Origin: Sulfuriflexus sp032250955
Lineage (GTDB): Bacteria; Pseudomonadota; Gammaproteobacteria; AKS1
NCBI RefSeq assembly: GCF_032250955.1
Contig: NZ_JAVVES010000022.1
Coordinates: forward strand, 1-39,660
Direction: 5' to 3'
DNA: 39,660 bases
Shown here: one piece after another, positions 7,768 through 17,071 of the stretch
Position numbering within the stretch: the stretch's first letter is position 1
How the letters are laid out: each line of letters opens with the position of its first letter
Notes under the pieces: model-generated
The model's database searches: none
What the model was told of the DNA's origin: nothing
The model's input: the letters and a program-made list of their open reading frames with translations, nothing else
Translations under genes and position numbers: made by a program

Positions 7768-8679
7768 ATGACTACCAACACAGATTTTTCGACCTTTCAC
7801 GCCCTCATCGCGGGACTACAGGCCTTCTGGGCCGATCACGGCTGTGCCGTGCTGCAGCCCTATGATATGGAGGTCGGTGCCGGCACCTTCCACCCGGCGA
7901 CATTCTTGCGCGCCATCGGCCCGGAGCCCTGGCGGGCGGCCTATGTGCAGCCCTCGCGTCGCCCCACTGATGGCCGTTACGGTGAAAACCCGAACCGTCT
8001 GCAGCATTATTACCAGTTCCAGGTCGCGCTGAAGCCCTCGCCCGACAACATCCAGGAGCTGTACCTCGACTCCCTGCGCCTGCTTGGTTTCGACCCGCTG
8101 GTGCACGATATCCGCTTTGTCGAGGACAACTGGGAGTCGCCGACCCTCGGCGCCTGGGGCCTGGGCTGGGAAGTCTGGCTGAACGGCATGGAAGTGACCC
8201 AGTTTACCTATTTCCAGCAGGTCGGCGGCCTTGAGTGCCGGCCCGTTACCGGCGAAATCACCTACGGCCTCGAGCGCCTGGCCATGTATATTCAGGGTGT
8301 GGACAGCGTTTTTGACCTCGTCTGGTCAAAGAGTGAACACGGCATCATCACTTACGGTGATGTCTTCCTCCAGAACGAGATCGAGATGTCGACATACAAC
8401 TTCGAGCACGCCGACGTCGAGTCCCTGTTTGGCTGGTTTGATACCTGCGAGCGCGAAAGTCAGCATCTGATCGAGGCCGGCCTGCCGCTGCCCGCCTACG
8501 AGCAGGTCCTGAAGGCATCGCATACGTTCAACCTGCTTGATGCCCGTCACGCGATCTCGGTCACCGAGCGCCAGGCCTATATCCTGCGCGTGCGCAGCCT
8601 CTCGCGCGCCGTCGCCGAGGCCTATCATAGCGCCCGCGAAGCCCTTGGCTTCCCGATGTGCAAGGGGGTGAAGGCATGA
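7768..8679 (+). CDS. glyQ: Glycyl-tRNA synthetase alpha subunit
   Basis: Catalytic subunit of the bacterial alpha2beta2 glycyl-tRNA synthetase that charges tRNA-Gly, 303 residues, the same length as E. coli. It has class II features: FHPATFLRAIGPEPW and the long YVQPSRRPTDGRYGENPNR region (motif 2). Its last codons overlap the glyS start (ATGA). It is transcribed divergently from the thiolase gene across a 162-base gap. That gap holds a possible -10 TATACT (7720-7725) but no convincing -35. Confidence 0.98.
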   Translation: MTTNTDFSTFHALIAGLQAFWADHGCAVLQPYDMEVGAGTFHPATFLRAIGPEPWRAAYVQPSRRPTDGRYGENPNRLQHYYQFQVALKPSPDNIQELYLDSLRLLGFDPLVHDIRFVEDNWESPTLGAWGLGWEVWLNGMEVTQFTYFQQVGGLECRPVTGEITYGLERLAMYIQGVDSVFDLVWSKSEHGIITYGDVFLQNEIEMSTYNFEHADVESLFGWFDTCERESQHLIEAGLPLPAYEQVLKASHTFNLLDARHAISVTERQAYILRVRSLSRAVAEAYHSAREALGFPMCKGVKA

Positions 8680-10766
8680 AAACGCATGACCTGTTGATTG
8701 AAATCGGTACCGAGGAACTGCCGCCGAAGGCCCTGCAAAAACTCTCTGCGGCCTTTCTGGCCGGCGTCAGGGCCGGACTCGAAGAGGCCGGCCTGGGCTT
8801 CACCGCCGCCAGGGAATACGCCGCACCACGTCGCCTGGCTCTGCTGGTCGAGGAGCTGGAAGAAAAACAGGCTGACCGGGAAAGCCAGCGTCGAGGCCCG
8901 GCTTTAACCGCCGCCTTTGACGATGATGGTTGCCCAACCAGGGCGGCCGAAGGCTTTGCCAGGTCCTGCGGGGTCGAGAACGTCGAACAACTCGATCACC
9001 TGGAAACCGACAAGGGTGCCTGGCTTGCCTACACCGTCCAGGAAACCGGCAAACCTGCGGCAGAGCTGATTCCGGCTATTGTGCAGAAATCACTCGATGG
9101 CCTGCCGATTCCAAAACGCATGCGCTGGGGTGCCGGCTCGGCCGAGTTTGTTCGCCCCGTACACTGGGTTGTGCTGTTGTTCGGTGACAAGGTAATCGAT
9201 ACCGAGATCCTCGGGGTGAAAACTGATCGCACCACCTGCGGCCACCGTTTCCACCATCCTTCAGCCATGACGCTGTTCGAAGCTCGGGCCTATGCCCCCT
9301 TGCTCGAATCACAGGGTCACGTGATCGCTGATTTTGCCGATCGTCGCGAGGCCGTGCGGGCCCAGGTTCAGGAGATCGCTATCCAGCATGGTGGCAAGGC
9401 CGTTATCGACCCTGATCTGCTCGATGAAGTCACCTCGATGGTGGAGTGGCCGGTTGCCGTGTTCGGTAACTTTGATGAGCGCTTCCTCGATGTGCCTGCC
9501 GAGTGCCTGATCAGCTCGATGAAAGGCCACCAGAAATATTTCCATGTTATTGATGACAAGGGTGCATTAATGCCCTGCTTCATTACCGTCAGCAATATCG
9601 ACAGCAAGGATATCGACCAGGTGCGTAAGGGTAACGAACGCGTAATTCGGCCTCGCCTCTCCGACGCTGAATTTTTCTGGCAACAGGACAAGAAGCACAA
9701 ACTCGAAGAACACGCTAAACGCCTGTACACGGTTGTCTTCCAGAAGCAACTCGGCACACTCGGTGACAAGGTTGCGCGCATGAGCGCGCTGGCCGGAAGC
9801 ATTGCCACCCAGCTCGGCGCCAACGCCCGCCACGCCATGCGCGCAGCGGAACTGGCCAAGTGTGACCTGCTGACGGAGATGGTCTTCGAGTTCCCTGAGC
9901 TGCAGGGTATTATGGGCCGTTACTATGCGGGCAATGATGGTGAAGACCCGGTCGTTGCCCAGGCCATCGAGGATCACTACCTGCCGCGCTTTGCCGGTGA
10001 CAGGCTGCCGGCCGATGTCATTGGCCAGGCTGTTTCCGTCGCCGACAAACTCGATTCGCTGGTGGGCCTGTTCGCCATCGGCCAGCCGCCGACCGGTCAA
10101 AAGGACCCTTATGCCTTGCGTCGCGCCGCCCTTGGCGTGCTGCGTATTTGCATGGAGTGCAACCTCGACCTGGACGCCCGTGAACTGATCCGGGAGGCCG
10201 CGGATAATTACCAGTCGCTGGCACCGAAACTCAGCGTTCCGGAAGCCACGGTCACCGAGGTCTTTGATTTCATCCTCGGTCGCCTGCATGTATATTATGC
10301 CAACCAGGACTTCGCCGCCGACGAGATTGATGCGGTGTTGAGCCTGCGCCCAGGTCGCCTGCGCGAACTTGACCAGCGTTTACGCGCCGTGGCGGCCTTC
10401 CGCAAACTTCAGGAAGCGGCAAGCCTGTCGGCAGCGAATACACGGATTACCAACATCCTGAAAAAATCCGCTGGCGATACCTGGCCGACGCAGATCGATG
10501 CCTCCCTGCTATGCGAAGACAGTGAAATAACCCTCGCCCGTGACATCAAGCTCATGCATGACAAGGTCGAACCACTGTTGCAACGCGGTGATTACACTGC
10601 CGCGCTGACCGAACTGGCCGCGCTACGCAAACCCGTGGATGCCTTCTTTGATAACGTCATGGTCATGGTCGATGATGCCGCGGTACGCGATAACCGCCTG
10701 GCCTTGCTCAATAGCCTGCGTACCCTGTTCCTGCGCATTGCCGATTTATCACGCCTGCAAGGTTAA
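8676..10766 (+). CDS. glyS: Glycyl-tRNA synthetase beta subunit
   Basis: tRNA-binding and editing-associated subunit, 696 residues (E. coli 689). The start at 8676 (MKTHDLLIEIGTEELPPKAL) is chosen over 8658 because GGGGGTGAAGG precedes it and it overlaps the glyQ stop by 4 bases. The N-terminal IGTEELPPK motif and ISSMKGHQKYF are typical. The C-terminal region (about 580-690) is the DALR-like anticodon-binding part. It is coupled to glyQ for 1:1 synthesis. Confidence 0.98.
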   Translation: MKTHDLLIEIGTEELPPKALQKLSAAFLAGVRAGLEEAGLGFTAAREYAAPRRLALLVEELEEKQADRESQRRGPALTAAFDDDGCPTRAAEGFARSCGVENVEQLDHLETDKGAWLAYTVQETGKPAAELIPAIVQKSLDGLPIPKRMRWGAGSAEFVRPVHWVVLLFGDKVIDTEILGVKTDRTTCGHRFHHPSAMTLFEARAYAPLLESQGHVIADFADRREAVRAQVQEIAIQHGGKAVIDPDLLDEVTSMVEWPVAVFGNFDERFLDVPAECLISSMKGHQKYFHVIDDKGALMPCFITVSNIDSKDIDQVRKGNERVIRPRLSDAEFFWQQDKKHKLEEHAKRLYTVVFQKQLGTLGDKVARMSALAGSIATQLGANARHAMRAAELAKCDLLTEMVFEFPELQGIMGRYYAGNDGEDPVVAQAIEDHYLPRFAGDRLPADVIGQAVSVADKLDSLVGLFAIGQPPTGQKDPYALRRAALGVLRICMECNLDLDARELIREAADNYQSLAPKLSVPEATVTEVFDFILGRLHVYYANQDFAADEIDAVLSLRPGRLRELDQRLRAVAAFRKLQEAASLSAANTRITNILKKSAGDTWPTQIDASLLCEDSEITLARDIKLMHDKVEPLLQRGDYTAALTELAALRKPVDAFFDNVMVMVDDAAVRDNRLALLNSLRTLFLRIADLSRLQG

Positions 10767-10783
10767 CGATTACGGAGAGCCTC

Positions 10784-11122
10784 ATGAGTAACCCGGATTC
10801 TTACGCCGACATGCTGAAGGCCATTCAGGCCTTTCATGACAAGCACGACTTCAAGGGCAGCGGCGGTGAAGACCTCACTTATCGCGTCGCCCTTATGGCC
10901 GAGGAACTCGGCGAGATCTCATCTGCTGTCACCAAGGGTAAAACACGCGAGCAGTTAGCCGAGGAATGTGCCGATCTGTTTATCCTGCTCATGGGCACGG
11001 CCATCGCCGCGGACCTTGATCTGAATGCAGCATTCTGGAAGAAGATGGAGAAGATCATGCAGCGTGAGTCCAAGATGGTAAACGGCCGCATCCGCGTATC
11101 CGAATTCCGGGATGTGAACTAG
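10784..11122 (+). CDS. MazG-like nucleotide pyrophosphohydrolase
   Basis: All-alpha NTP pyrophosphatase family, 112 residues. It probably hydrolyses a nucleoside triphosphate to the monophosphate. The metal-binding helices show EELGE (about 42-46) and EECADLFILL (about 65-74), the ExxE...ExxD pattern of MazG/dCTPase proteins. GGAG lies upstream. It sits between glyS and gmhB, 2 bases before gmhB, a spot usually empty in relatives with this gene order. It is probably cotranscribed with both. The substrate cannot be read from sequence; a housecleaning role is inferred. Confidence 0.8.
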   Translation: MSNPDSYADMLKAIQAFHDKHDFKGSGGEDLTYRVALMAEELGEISSAVTKGKTREQLAEECADLFILLMGTAIAADLDLNAAFWKKMEKIMQRESKMVNGRIRVSEFRDVN

Positions 11123-11124
11123 TC

Positions 11125-11679
11125 ATGCAACTGGTCATTCTCGATCGAGATGGTGTGATCAACGAGGACTCAGCCCACTTCATCAAGTCGCCAGATGAGT
11201 GGCAACCCCTGCCTGGCAGCCTTGAAGCCATTGCCCAGCTCACAAACGCCGGCTGGCGCGTGGTCGTGTTCACCAATCAGTCCGGTATCGCACGCAAGCT
11301 GTTTGACATCGAAACCCTGAACGCGATTCACGACAAGATGTATAACATGGTCAGTGAATATGGCGGGGTCATTGAAGCTGTCTTTTTCTGTCCGCACGGC
11401 CCGAAAGACCAGTGTGCCTGCCGCAAGCCTGAGCCCGGCATGCTCGAGGAGATTGCCCAACGTCTGCACGTCAGGCTTGATAGTGTACCCGTGATCGGCG
11501 ACAGCTTACGTGACCTGCAGGCCGCGCGGGCAGTCGGTGCACAACCGGTACTGGTACGTACCGGCAAGGGTGGTCAGACGCTTGCCGACAATGTCGGTCT
11601 CGAAGGCGTTCCGGTCTTTTGTGATTTGCGGCAGGCCGCCAGTGCCTTGCTGGCCGGTAGCCTGCAAGACGACACCTGA
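11125..11679 (+). CDS. gmhB: D-glycero-beta-D-manno-heptose-1,7-bisphosphate 7-phosphatase
   Basis: HAD-superfamily phosphatase in the ADP-heptose pathway for lipopolysaccharide inner core, 184 residues. Catalytic Asp7 and Asp9 lie in LVILDRDGVIN; motif II is VVFTNQSG. The structural zinc loop is CPHGPKDQCACRKPEPG with Cys/His ligands, and motif III/IV is VIGDSLRDLQAA. Its location between glyS and plsC is the usual one in gammaproteobacteria. It implies a Gram-negative envelope with heptose-containing LPS. Confidence 0.95.
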   Translation: MQLVILDRDGVINEDSAHFIKSPDEWQPLPGSLEAIAQLTNAGWRVVVFTNQSGIARKLFDIETLNAIHDKMYNMVSEYGGVIEAVFFCPHGPKDQCACRKPEPGMLEEIAQRLHVRLDSVPVIGDSLRDLQAARAVGAQPVLVRTGKGGQTLADNVGLEGVPVFCDLRQAASALLAGSLQDDT

Positions 11680-11681
11680 AT

Positions 11682-12386
11682 ATGCGTCTTTTTCGCTCGC
11701 TGCTGTTTTCCGCTGGCATGATCCTGATCACGGTGTTCTATGCCATCCCCAGTACCCTGGGTTATTTCCTCCCCTACCGGCCACGCTATCGTCTGGTGAG
11801 TGTCTGGCATCGCGCGGTACTGCGTTGGCTGGAACTGACCTGCGGCATTGATTACAAGGTTGAGGGTCTGGAAAATATTCCCCGGGACCAGGCTGGTATC
11901 ATCTTCTCCCGTCATGAATCGACCTGGGAGACCCTGGCCCTGACCAAAATCTTTCCGCCGCAGGCCTGGGTCCTGAAGCGTGAGCTGTTATGGATACCCT
12001 TCTTCGGCTGGGCGCTGGCGGTACTCGAGCCCATTGCCATTGACCGCAACGCCGGTCGCAAGGCCATAAACCAGATCATCGATCAGGGTCTGTCCAGGCT
12101 TGGGGCCGGACGCTGGATCGTGGTTTTTCCTGAAGGGACGCGACTGGCACCGGGGCAGACAAAAAAGTTTGGTGTCGGTGGCGCCCTGCTGGCAGCCAGG
12201 AGTGGCTACCCCGTATTGCCGGTTGCGCACAATGCCGGTGAATTCTGGCCAAAGCGCGGCTTTTTGAAAAAGCCCGGCACTATCCGGATTGTCATCGGCA
12301 AGCCTATAGCCAGCAAGGGCCGAAAGGCCGCCGAGATAAACGCCGAAGCCGAGCAGTGGATCAATACGACCCGCGCCCGCCTCTAG
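11682..12386 (+). CDS. 1-acyl-sn-glycerol-3-phosphate acyltransferase-like (PlsC family)
   Basis: Membrane-associated lysophospholipid acyltransferase, 234 residues, with an N-terminal hydrophobic helix (about 5-27). The acyltransferase blocks are recognisable: block I RHESTWE, block II around EPIAIDRNAG, block III FPEGTR, block IV YPVLPVAHNAG. Block I has Glu where the classical H-X4-D has Asp; the same variant occurs in other gammaproteobacterial members of this gmhB-linked group as far as I recall. It starts 2 bases after gmhB and converges on gyrB with only 9 bases between, with no clear terminator. Confidence 0.9.
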   Translation: MRLFRSLLFSAGMILITVFYAIPSTLGYFLPYRPRYRLVSVWHRAVLRWLELTCGIDYKVEGLENIPRDQAGIIFSRHESTWETLALTKIFPPQAWVLKRELLWIPFFGWALAVLEPIAIDRNAGRKAINQIIDQGLSRLGAGRWIVVFPEGTRLAPGQTKKFGVGGALLAARSGYPVLPVAHNAGEFWPKRGFLKKPGTIRIVIGKPIASKGRKAAEINAEAEQWINTTRARL

Positions 12387-12395
12387 CATGATTGG

Positions 12396-14810
12396 TTAAA
12401 CGTCCAGGTTGGTGACCGAGAGGGCGTTCTGTTCGATAAACTCCCGGCGCGGTTCAACCTGATCACCCATGAGGGTTGTAAACAGGTCATCGGCGGCCAC
12501 GGCATCCTCGATCCGTACCTGCATCAGGCGACGTGACTCCGCATTCATGGTGGTTTCCCATAACTGATCGGGATTCATTTCCCCCAGCCCCTTGTAGCGC
12601 TGGATAGATTGCCCACGTTTGGCCTCTTTCATAAACCAGGCCACGGCCTGGCGAAAACTGCTGACCTCTTCATGCCGTTCGCCGCGCTGGACATAAGCAC
12701 CCTCGCCTATCAGCGTATCGAGCTGGTGCGACAGTTTAGCAATGGCTGCATATTCTCCGGAACCAAAGAAATCGCTGCCGAAAACAACATCATTATCGAG
12801 GCCATGTTTGGTTATGGTTAACCGCAACTGCAGGCCCCCATGATCTGTGTCCTGTTCCGCACACGCGCGATAACGACAACCATCTTCATCACTATTCAGT
12901 CGATCCACGAGGCCTTTCGCCCACTGGTTAAACCCGGCCTGATCCTGCAGGGTGCCGGCCTCGAGTGCAGGCAAATAAATCATCTTTTCCAACGCCGCCA
13001 GATGATAGCGTTTGCCCAGTCGCCTGGTTGTTGCGATCACTGCCAGGTATTGCTTGACCAGGGATTCTAGGCCCTGACCCTGAATAGCCGGCGAGTCAGC
13101 GGTGACATACAGGCCGGCCCCGTCAAGGGCCTCGCGGACAAGGTAATTATCCAGCTCGGCGTCATCCTTCAGGTAGTGTTCCTGCTTGCCCTTCTTCATT
13201 TTGTAGAGCGGTGGCTGCGCGATATACATGTAACCGCGCTCAATGAGCTCGGGCATCTGCCGATAGAAAAACGTCAGCAGCAGGGTGCGGATATGTGAAC
13301 CGTCAACATCCGCATCGGTCATGATGATAATGCGGTGATAGCGCAGTTTGTCCGGATTGTATTCATCCTTGCCGATCCCGCAACCCAGCGCGGTAATCAG
13401 CGTACCCACCTCGACGGAAGATAACATCTTGTCAAACCTGGCTTTTTCGACGTTGAGGATCTTGCCCTTCAAGGGCAGGATAGCCTGGGTTCGCCGGTCG
13501 CGGCCCTGTTTTGCGGATCCGCCGGCAGAGTCACCCTCGACCAGAAATAACTCAGATTGTGCAGGGTCTTTCTCCTGGCAATCGGCAAGCTTACCCGGCA
13601 GGCCGGCGATATCCAGGGCGCCCTTACGACGGGTCATTTCCCGCGCCTTGCGCGCCGCCTCGCGGGCCCGCGCCGCATCGACGATTTTTCCTACAATCGC
13701 CTTGGCATCCGCCGGGCGTTCCTGGAGAAATTCAGCCAGTTTTTCATTCATGGTCGATTCGACCACGCCTTTTACCTCGGAGGACACCAGCTTCTCCTTG
13801 GTCTGCGAGGAGAACTTCGGATCCGGTACCTTCACCGATAAAACTGCTGTCAGCCCTTCACGGGCATCATCACCAGTTGTCGAGACCTTGGCCTTTTTGG
13901 CGCTGGCCTCGCCCTCAATATATTGATTCAGGGTGCGAGTCAGGGATGAACGGAAGCCGGACAGGTGGGTGCCGCCATCGCGCTGGGGGATGTTATTCGT
14001 GAAACAAAAGATATTCTCCTGGTAGGAGTCATTCCACTGCATCGCCACCTCGACCATGATGTCATCGCGCTCGACCTCAAAATAAAAGACGTTGTCGTGC
14101 AGCGGGGTCTTTTTCCGGTTCAAGTGCTCGACAAAGGCCCGGATACCACCCTCATATTCGAACACCTTTTCCTTGCCATCACGTTCATCAACCAGGACGA
14201 TACGCACACCCGAGTTCAAAAAGCTCAATTCTCTCAATCGCTTAGCGAGAATGTCGTAGTGAAACTCGATATTGGTAAAGGTCTCCGAGCTAGGCTTAAA
14301 ATGCACTTCCGTACCCGTTGTCTCCGTCTCGCCATTCACCTCGAGACCCGTAACCGGATCACCATGCTTATAATCTTGCTGGTAAATCTTGCCATGGCGA
14401 CGAATGGTCAGGCGTAATTCATCGGAGAGCGCGTTAACCACGGAGACGCCGACACCATGCAGTCCACCGGAAACCTTGTACGAGTTATCGTCAAATTTAC
14501 CGCCGGCATGCAGCACAGTCATAATCACCTGCGCGGCCGGAATACCCTCCTCTTCATGCATATCAACGGGGATACCGCGACCATTGTCTGAGACTGTAAC
14601 GGAATCATCGCCATGGATGACCACCCGGATCTCGCTGCAGTGCCCGGCGAGCGCCTCATCAATGGAGTTATCAACGACCTCAAAGACCATATGGTGCAGA
14701 CCCGTCCCGTCATCGGTATCCCCGATATACATGCCGGGGCGCTTGCGTACGGCATCCAGCCCCTTCAGAACCTTGATATTCGACGAGTCGTATGTTTTTT
14801 CCTCAGGCAT
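12396..14810 (-). CDS. gyrB: DNA gyrase subunit B
   Basis: ATPase subunit of gyrase, which introduces negative supercoils, about 804 residues. The GHKL ATPase domain has EVVDNSIDEALAG, DNGRGIPVD and GLHGVGVSVVNALS. The TOPRIM domain has EGDSAGGSAKQGRDR and the DADVDGSHI metal site. The C-terminal QRYKGLGEMNP motif is present. Two ATGs compete: 14816 has GGAG only 2 bases away, while 14810 (MPEEKTYDSS) has it at 8 bases and is preferred. It is the last gene of the dnaA-dnaN-recF-gyrB group. Confidence 0.98.
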   Translation of the reverse strand: MPEEKTYDSSNIKVLKGLDAVRKRPGMYIGDTDDGTGLHHMVFEVVDNSIDEALAGHCSEIRVVIHGDDSVTVSDNGRGIPVDMHEEEGIPAAQVIMTVLHAGGKFDDNSYKVSGGLHGVGVSVVNALSDELRLTIRRHGKIYQQDYKHGDPVTGLEVNGETETTGTEVHFKPSSETFTNIEFHYDILAKRLRELSFLNSGVRIVLVDERDGKEKVFEYEGGIRAFVEHLNRKKTPLHDNVFYFEVERDDIMVEVAMQWNDSYQENIFCFTNNIPQRDGGTHLSGFRSSLTRTLNQYIEGEASAKKAKVSTTGDDAREGLTAVLSVKVPDPKFSSQTKEKLVSSEVKGVVESTMNEKLAEFLQERPADAKAIVGKIVDAARAREAARKAREMTRRKGALDIAGLPGKLADCQEKDPAQSELFLVEGDSAGGSAKQGRDRRTQAILPLKGKILNVEKARFDKMLSSVEVGTLITALGCGIGKDEYNPDKLRYHRIIIMTDADVDGSHIRTLLLTFFYRQMPELIERGYMYIAQPPLYKMKKGKQEHYLKDDAELDNYLVREALDGAGLYVTADSPAIQGQGLESLVKQYLAVIATTRRLGKRYHLAALEKMIYLPALEAGTLQDQAGFNQWAKGLVDRLNSDEDGCRYRACAEQDTDHGGLQLRLTITKHGLDNDVVFGSDFFGSGEYAAIAKLSHQLDTLIGEGAYVQRGERHEEVSSFRQAVAWFMKEAKRGQSIQRYKGLGEMNPDQLWETTMNAESRRLMQVRIEDAVAADDLFTTLMGDQVEPRREFIEQNALSVTNLDV

Positions 14811-14838
14811 CTTCATTACTCCATGGATAAGCGTCCGA

Positions 14839-15924
14839 TTATACCACTGTTTTGATTCTTCCGTGTTCCACGTGGAACACTCTGTTGTCGCTTCCCGGCA
14901 TCTCTGGCACAGAGGTCGCTTCGATAGCTGTGACGAGCAACTGGGCCCCGGTGCCGGCCAGTGCAGACATCAGGCGTGCACAGTGTTCTGCATCGAGTTC
15001 AGCAGTGATATCGTCAATCAGCACGGTACTGCGCCGCGCCTGTCTTTGTGCCAGCAGACGGGCCTGGCCGAGAACCAGCGCGCTGACCAGGAGCTTTTGC
15101 TGGCCACGCGAGAGTCGCTCTTTGGCCGCGACCGTACCGCGCTTGAAAACCAGGTCTGCACGCTGTGGCCCGTAGCGGGTAAAGCCCTGTTGACGGTCCT
15201 GTTCAACGTCGCGGCTCAAGATGGCGGCCAGAGGCTCCTGCGTATCCCAACCCGGACGATAATCCAGGCTGATGTCATCGACATCGAGCATTTCCTGCAC
15301 GCTTTGCAGCAGGATCGGCCGCAGAGCGTCAACATACGTCTCGCGCATCCGATGTAACTGTATTGCGGCCTCGGACATTTCCGCTTCCCAGGCCCGTGTG
15401 TCGACACGACGTTGTTTAAGCGCCGCATTACGTTGCTTCAGGGCCCGCATGTAATGTTGCCAGTTGGCAAAGAAACCGTGTTCCACGTGAAACACCCCCC
15501 AGTCGAGAAACTTCCTGCGATAGACGGGACCTTCGTCAATAAGATTGAAGCTTTGCTGGTTAATGAGCTGAAGGGGGATAATCTCGGCTAGCTGGGCGCT
15601 GCTGCGGGCGTTTTTCCCGTCAACACGCAGGATTCGCCCCTGTTTACCGGCTTGTCTGACTTGCGCCATCCCGGCTGTAATCAACGCCCCACTATCGGAT
15701 CGAATCCTTGCGCTGAGCGTAAACTGGCCCTGTCCGGCCTGGATAACGTGCTGGACCCGGCTGGTACGAAAAGACCTTCCCATGCCCAGAAGATATATAG
15801 CCTCAAGTAGACTGGTTTTACCGCTGGCATTGGCACCCACAATGACATTGAATTGCTCGCCAAACTCCAGGCGAGCCTGGCTGATGTTGCGCAGATGCTG
15901 GATATCCAGGCGTGCGATAGTCAT
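14839..15924 (-). CDS. recF: DNA replication and repair protein RecF
   Basis: SMC-like ATPase that loads RecA at single-strand gaps with RecO and RecR, 361 residues. Walker A is GANASGKTSLLEAIY (about 31-45). The signature motif is LSRGQQKLL and Walker B is TVLIDDITAELD. The gene is unusual in carrying two parS sequences. Both are read in the same frame and each encodes VFHVEHG, once in the middle of the protein and once near the C-terminus. The gene lies 40 bases downstream of dnaN. Confidence 0.97.
   Translation of the reverse strand: MTIARLDIQHLRNISQARLEFGEQFNVIVGANASGKTSLLEAIYLLGMGRSFRTSRVQHVIQAGQGQFTLSARIRSDSGALITAGMAQVRQAGKQGRILRVDGKNARSSAQLAEIIPLQLINQQSFNLIDEGPVYRRKFLDWGVFHVEHGFFANWQHYMRALKQRNAALKQRRVDTRAWEAEMSEAAIQLHRMRETYVDALRPILLQSVQEMLDVDDISLDYRPGWDTQEPLAAILSRDVEQDRQQGFTRYGPQRADLVFKRGTVAAKERLSRGQQKLLVSALVLGQARLLAQRQARRSTVLIDDITAELDAEHCARLMSALAGTGAQLLVTAIEATSVPEMPGSDNRVFHVEHGRIKTVV
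14864..14879. other. parS centromere site 1
   Basis: TGTTCCACGTGGAACA, a perfect palindrome (18 bp including flanks, 14863-14880), matches the conserved chromosomal parS consensus bound by ParB. It lies in the last codons of recF. The parA and parB genes are about 11 kb away. Confidence 0.92.
15479..15494. other. parS centromere site 2
   Basis: TGTTCCACGTGAAACA differs from a perfect palindrome at one position and matches the parS consensus TGTTNCACGTGNAACA. It lies inside recF, 615 bases from site 1. Confidence 0.92.
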
Positions 15925-15964
15925 TTAGCCAACAACCTGGTAGATAGGTGAAACAAAAAAACGT

Positions 15965-17071
15965 TTAGAGGCGCATGGGCATAACAACGTATTTGCATTG
16001 ACCCGCGGTTTCGCCAGCGGCGGTGATTAAACAACTACTGTTTGCGTCACTGAAGGCAATCTGGACTTTGTCGGTGCTGATGGCATTCAGGGCATCGATG
16101 ACATAATTGACATTAAAGCCGATTTCGAGGGCGTCATTATTGTACTCAACCTCGATCTCTTCCTCGGCTTCTTCCTGTTCCGGGTTGTTGGCAACAATGC
16201 GCAAGGCATTGGTATCCAGCAACAGGCGGATACCGCGGTATTTTTCGTTCGAGAGAATCGAAGCGCGCGAAAGCGCGTTGCGCAGTAATTCGCGTTCACC
16301 GACAAGTAATTTGTCCGTTTTATCTGGCAGAACCCTTTGATAATCCGGGAATTTTCCATCAATCAGCTTTGAAGTGTAGATCAGGTCATTGATACTGAGA
16401 CGAATATGATTATTACCGACCTCGACCCTGACCACAGCAGAATCGTCTTCCAGTAAACGACCAAGCTCGGTTACGCCCTTACGTGGCAAGATAATCTGGC
16501 GGTCATTACCACCCTCGATGTTGCAGGCGTGTTCGCACATGGCCAGGCGATGCCCGTCTGTGGCAACACTTCGCAAAGTGCCCTCTGCGAGCTCCAGCAT
16601 CAGGCCATTCAGGTAATAACGCACGTCCTGCTGCGCCATGGCAAACGCGGTATGGTCGATCAAAGACTTCAGGTCCTGCTGTGGAATCACAAAACCGAGG
16701 CTGTCCGCGACAGCCTCGATATTCGGAAAATCACCGGCAGGCAGGGTTGATAAGGTAAAACGACTTTTGCCCGCACGCAGGGTGGCACGCTCACCGTCCA
16801 CCGATAAGCTGATCTTCGCCCCTTCGGGTAAGGTGCGGCAGATATCCATGAATTTCCTGGCTGGCAGGGTAGTTTCACCATTCTCTGCTGATTCAACAAC
16901 CGCGGTGGCGACCATTTCGACTTCCAGATCGGTGGCTGTTAGTGTCAGTTGTTGGCCATCACATTGAATTAACACATGTGACAGGATCGGCAGGGTCTGT
17001 CTACGTTCGACAACACCGCATATGGTTTGCAAGGGCTTTAACAGGGCCTCGCGTTGAATGGTGAAATTCAT
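15965..17071 (-). CDS. dnaN: DNA polymerase III beta sliding clamp
   Basis: Ring-shaped dimeric clamp that tethers the replicative polymerase to DNA, 368 residues (E. coli 366). It begins MNFTIQREALLKPLQ and ends with the clamp C-terminus YVVMPMRL, which contributes to the partner-binding pocket. Three repeated clamp folds of about 120 residues are implied by the length. An acidic stretch EQEEAEEEIEVEY in domain 3 is conspicuous. AGGA lies 8 bases upstream. The gene is preceded by the probable origin. Confidence 0.98.
   Translation of the reverse strand: MNFTIQREALLKPLQTICGVVERRQTLPILSHVLIQCDGQQLTLTATDLEVEMVATAVVESAENGETTLPARKFMDICRTLPEGAKISLSVDGERATLRAGKSRFTLSTLPAGDFPNIEAVADSLGFVIPQQDLKSLIDHTAFAMAQQDVRYYLNGLMLELAEGTLRSVATDGHRLAMCEHACNIEGGNDRQIILPRKGVTELGRLLEDDSAVVRVEVGNNHIRLSINDLIYTSKLIDGKFPDYQRVLPDKTDKLLVGERELLRNALSRASILSNEKYRGIRLLLDTNALRIVANNPEQEEAEEEIEVEYNNDALEIGFNVNYVIDALNAISTDKVQIAFSDANSSCLITAAGETAGQCKYVVMPMRL

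Noticed and set aside
9312..9330. Further parS sites (other CACGTG cores, e.g. in glyS and near 28290)
   Set aside because: The flanking bases do not fit TGTTNCACGTGNAACA; only the two recF sites match.
9567..10289. Long minus-strand open frame inside glyS
   Set aside because: It is a codon-bias shadow: glyS is intact and family-matched over the whole stretch, and the antisense product resembles nothing known.
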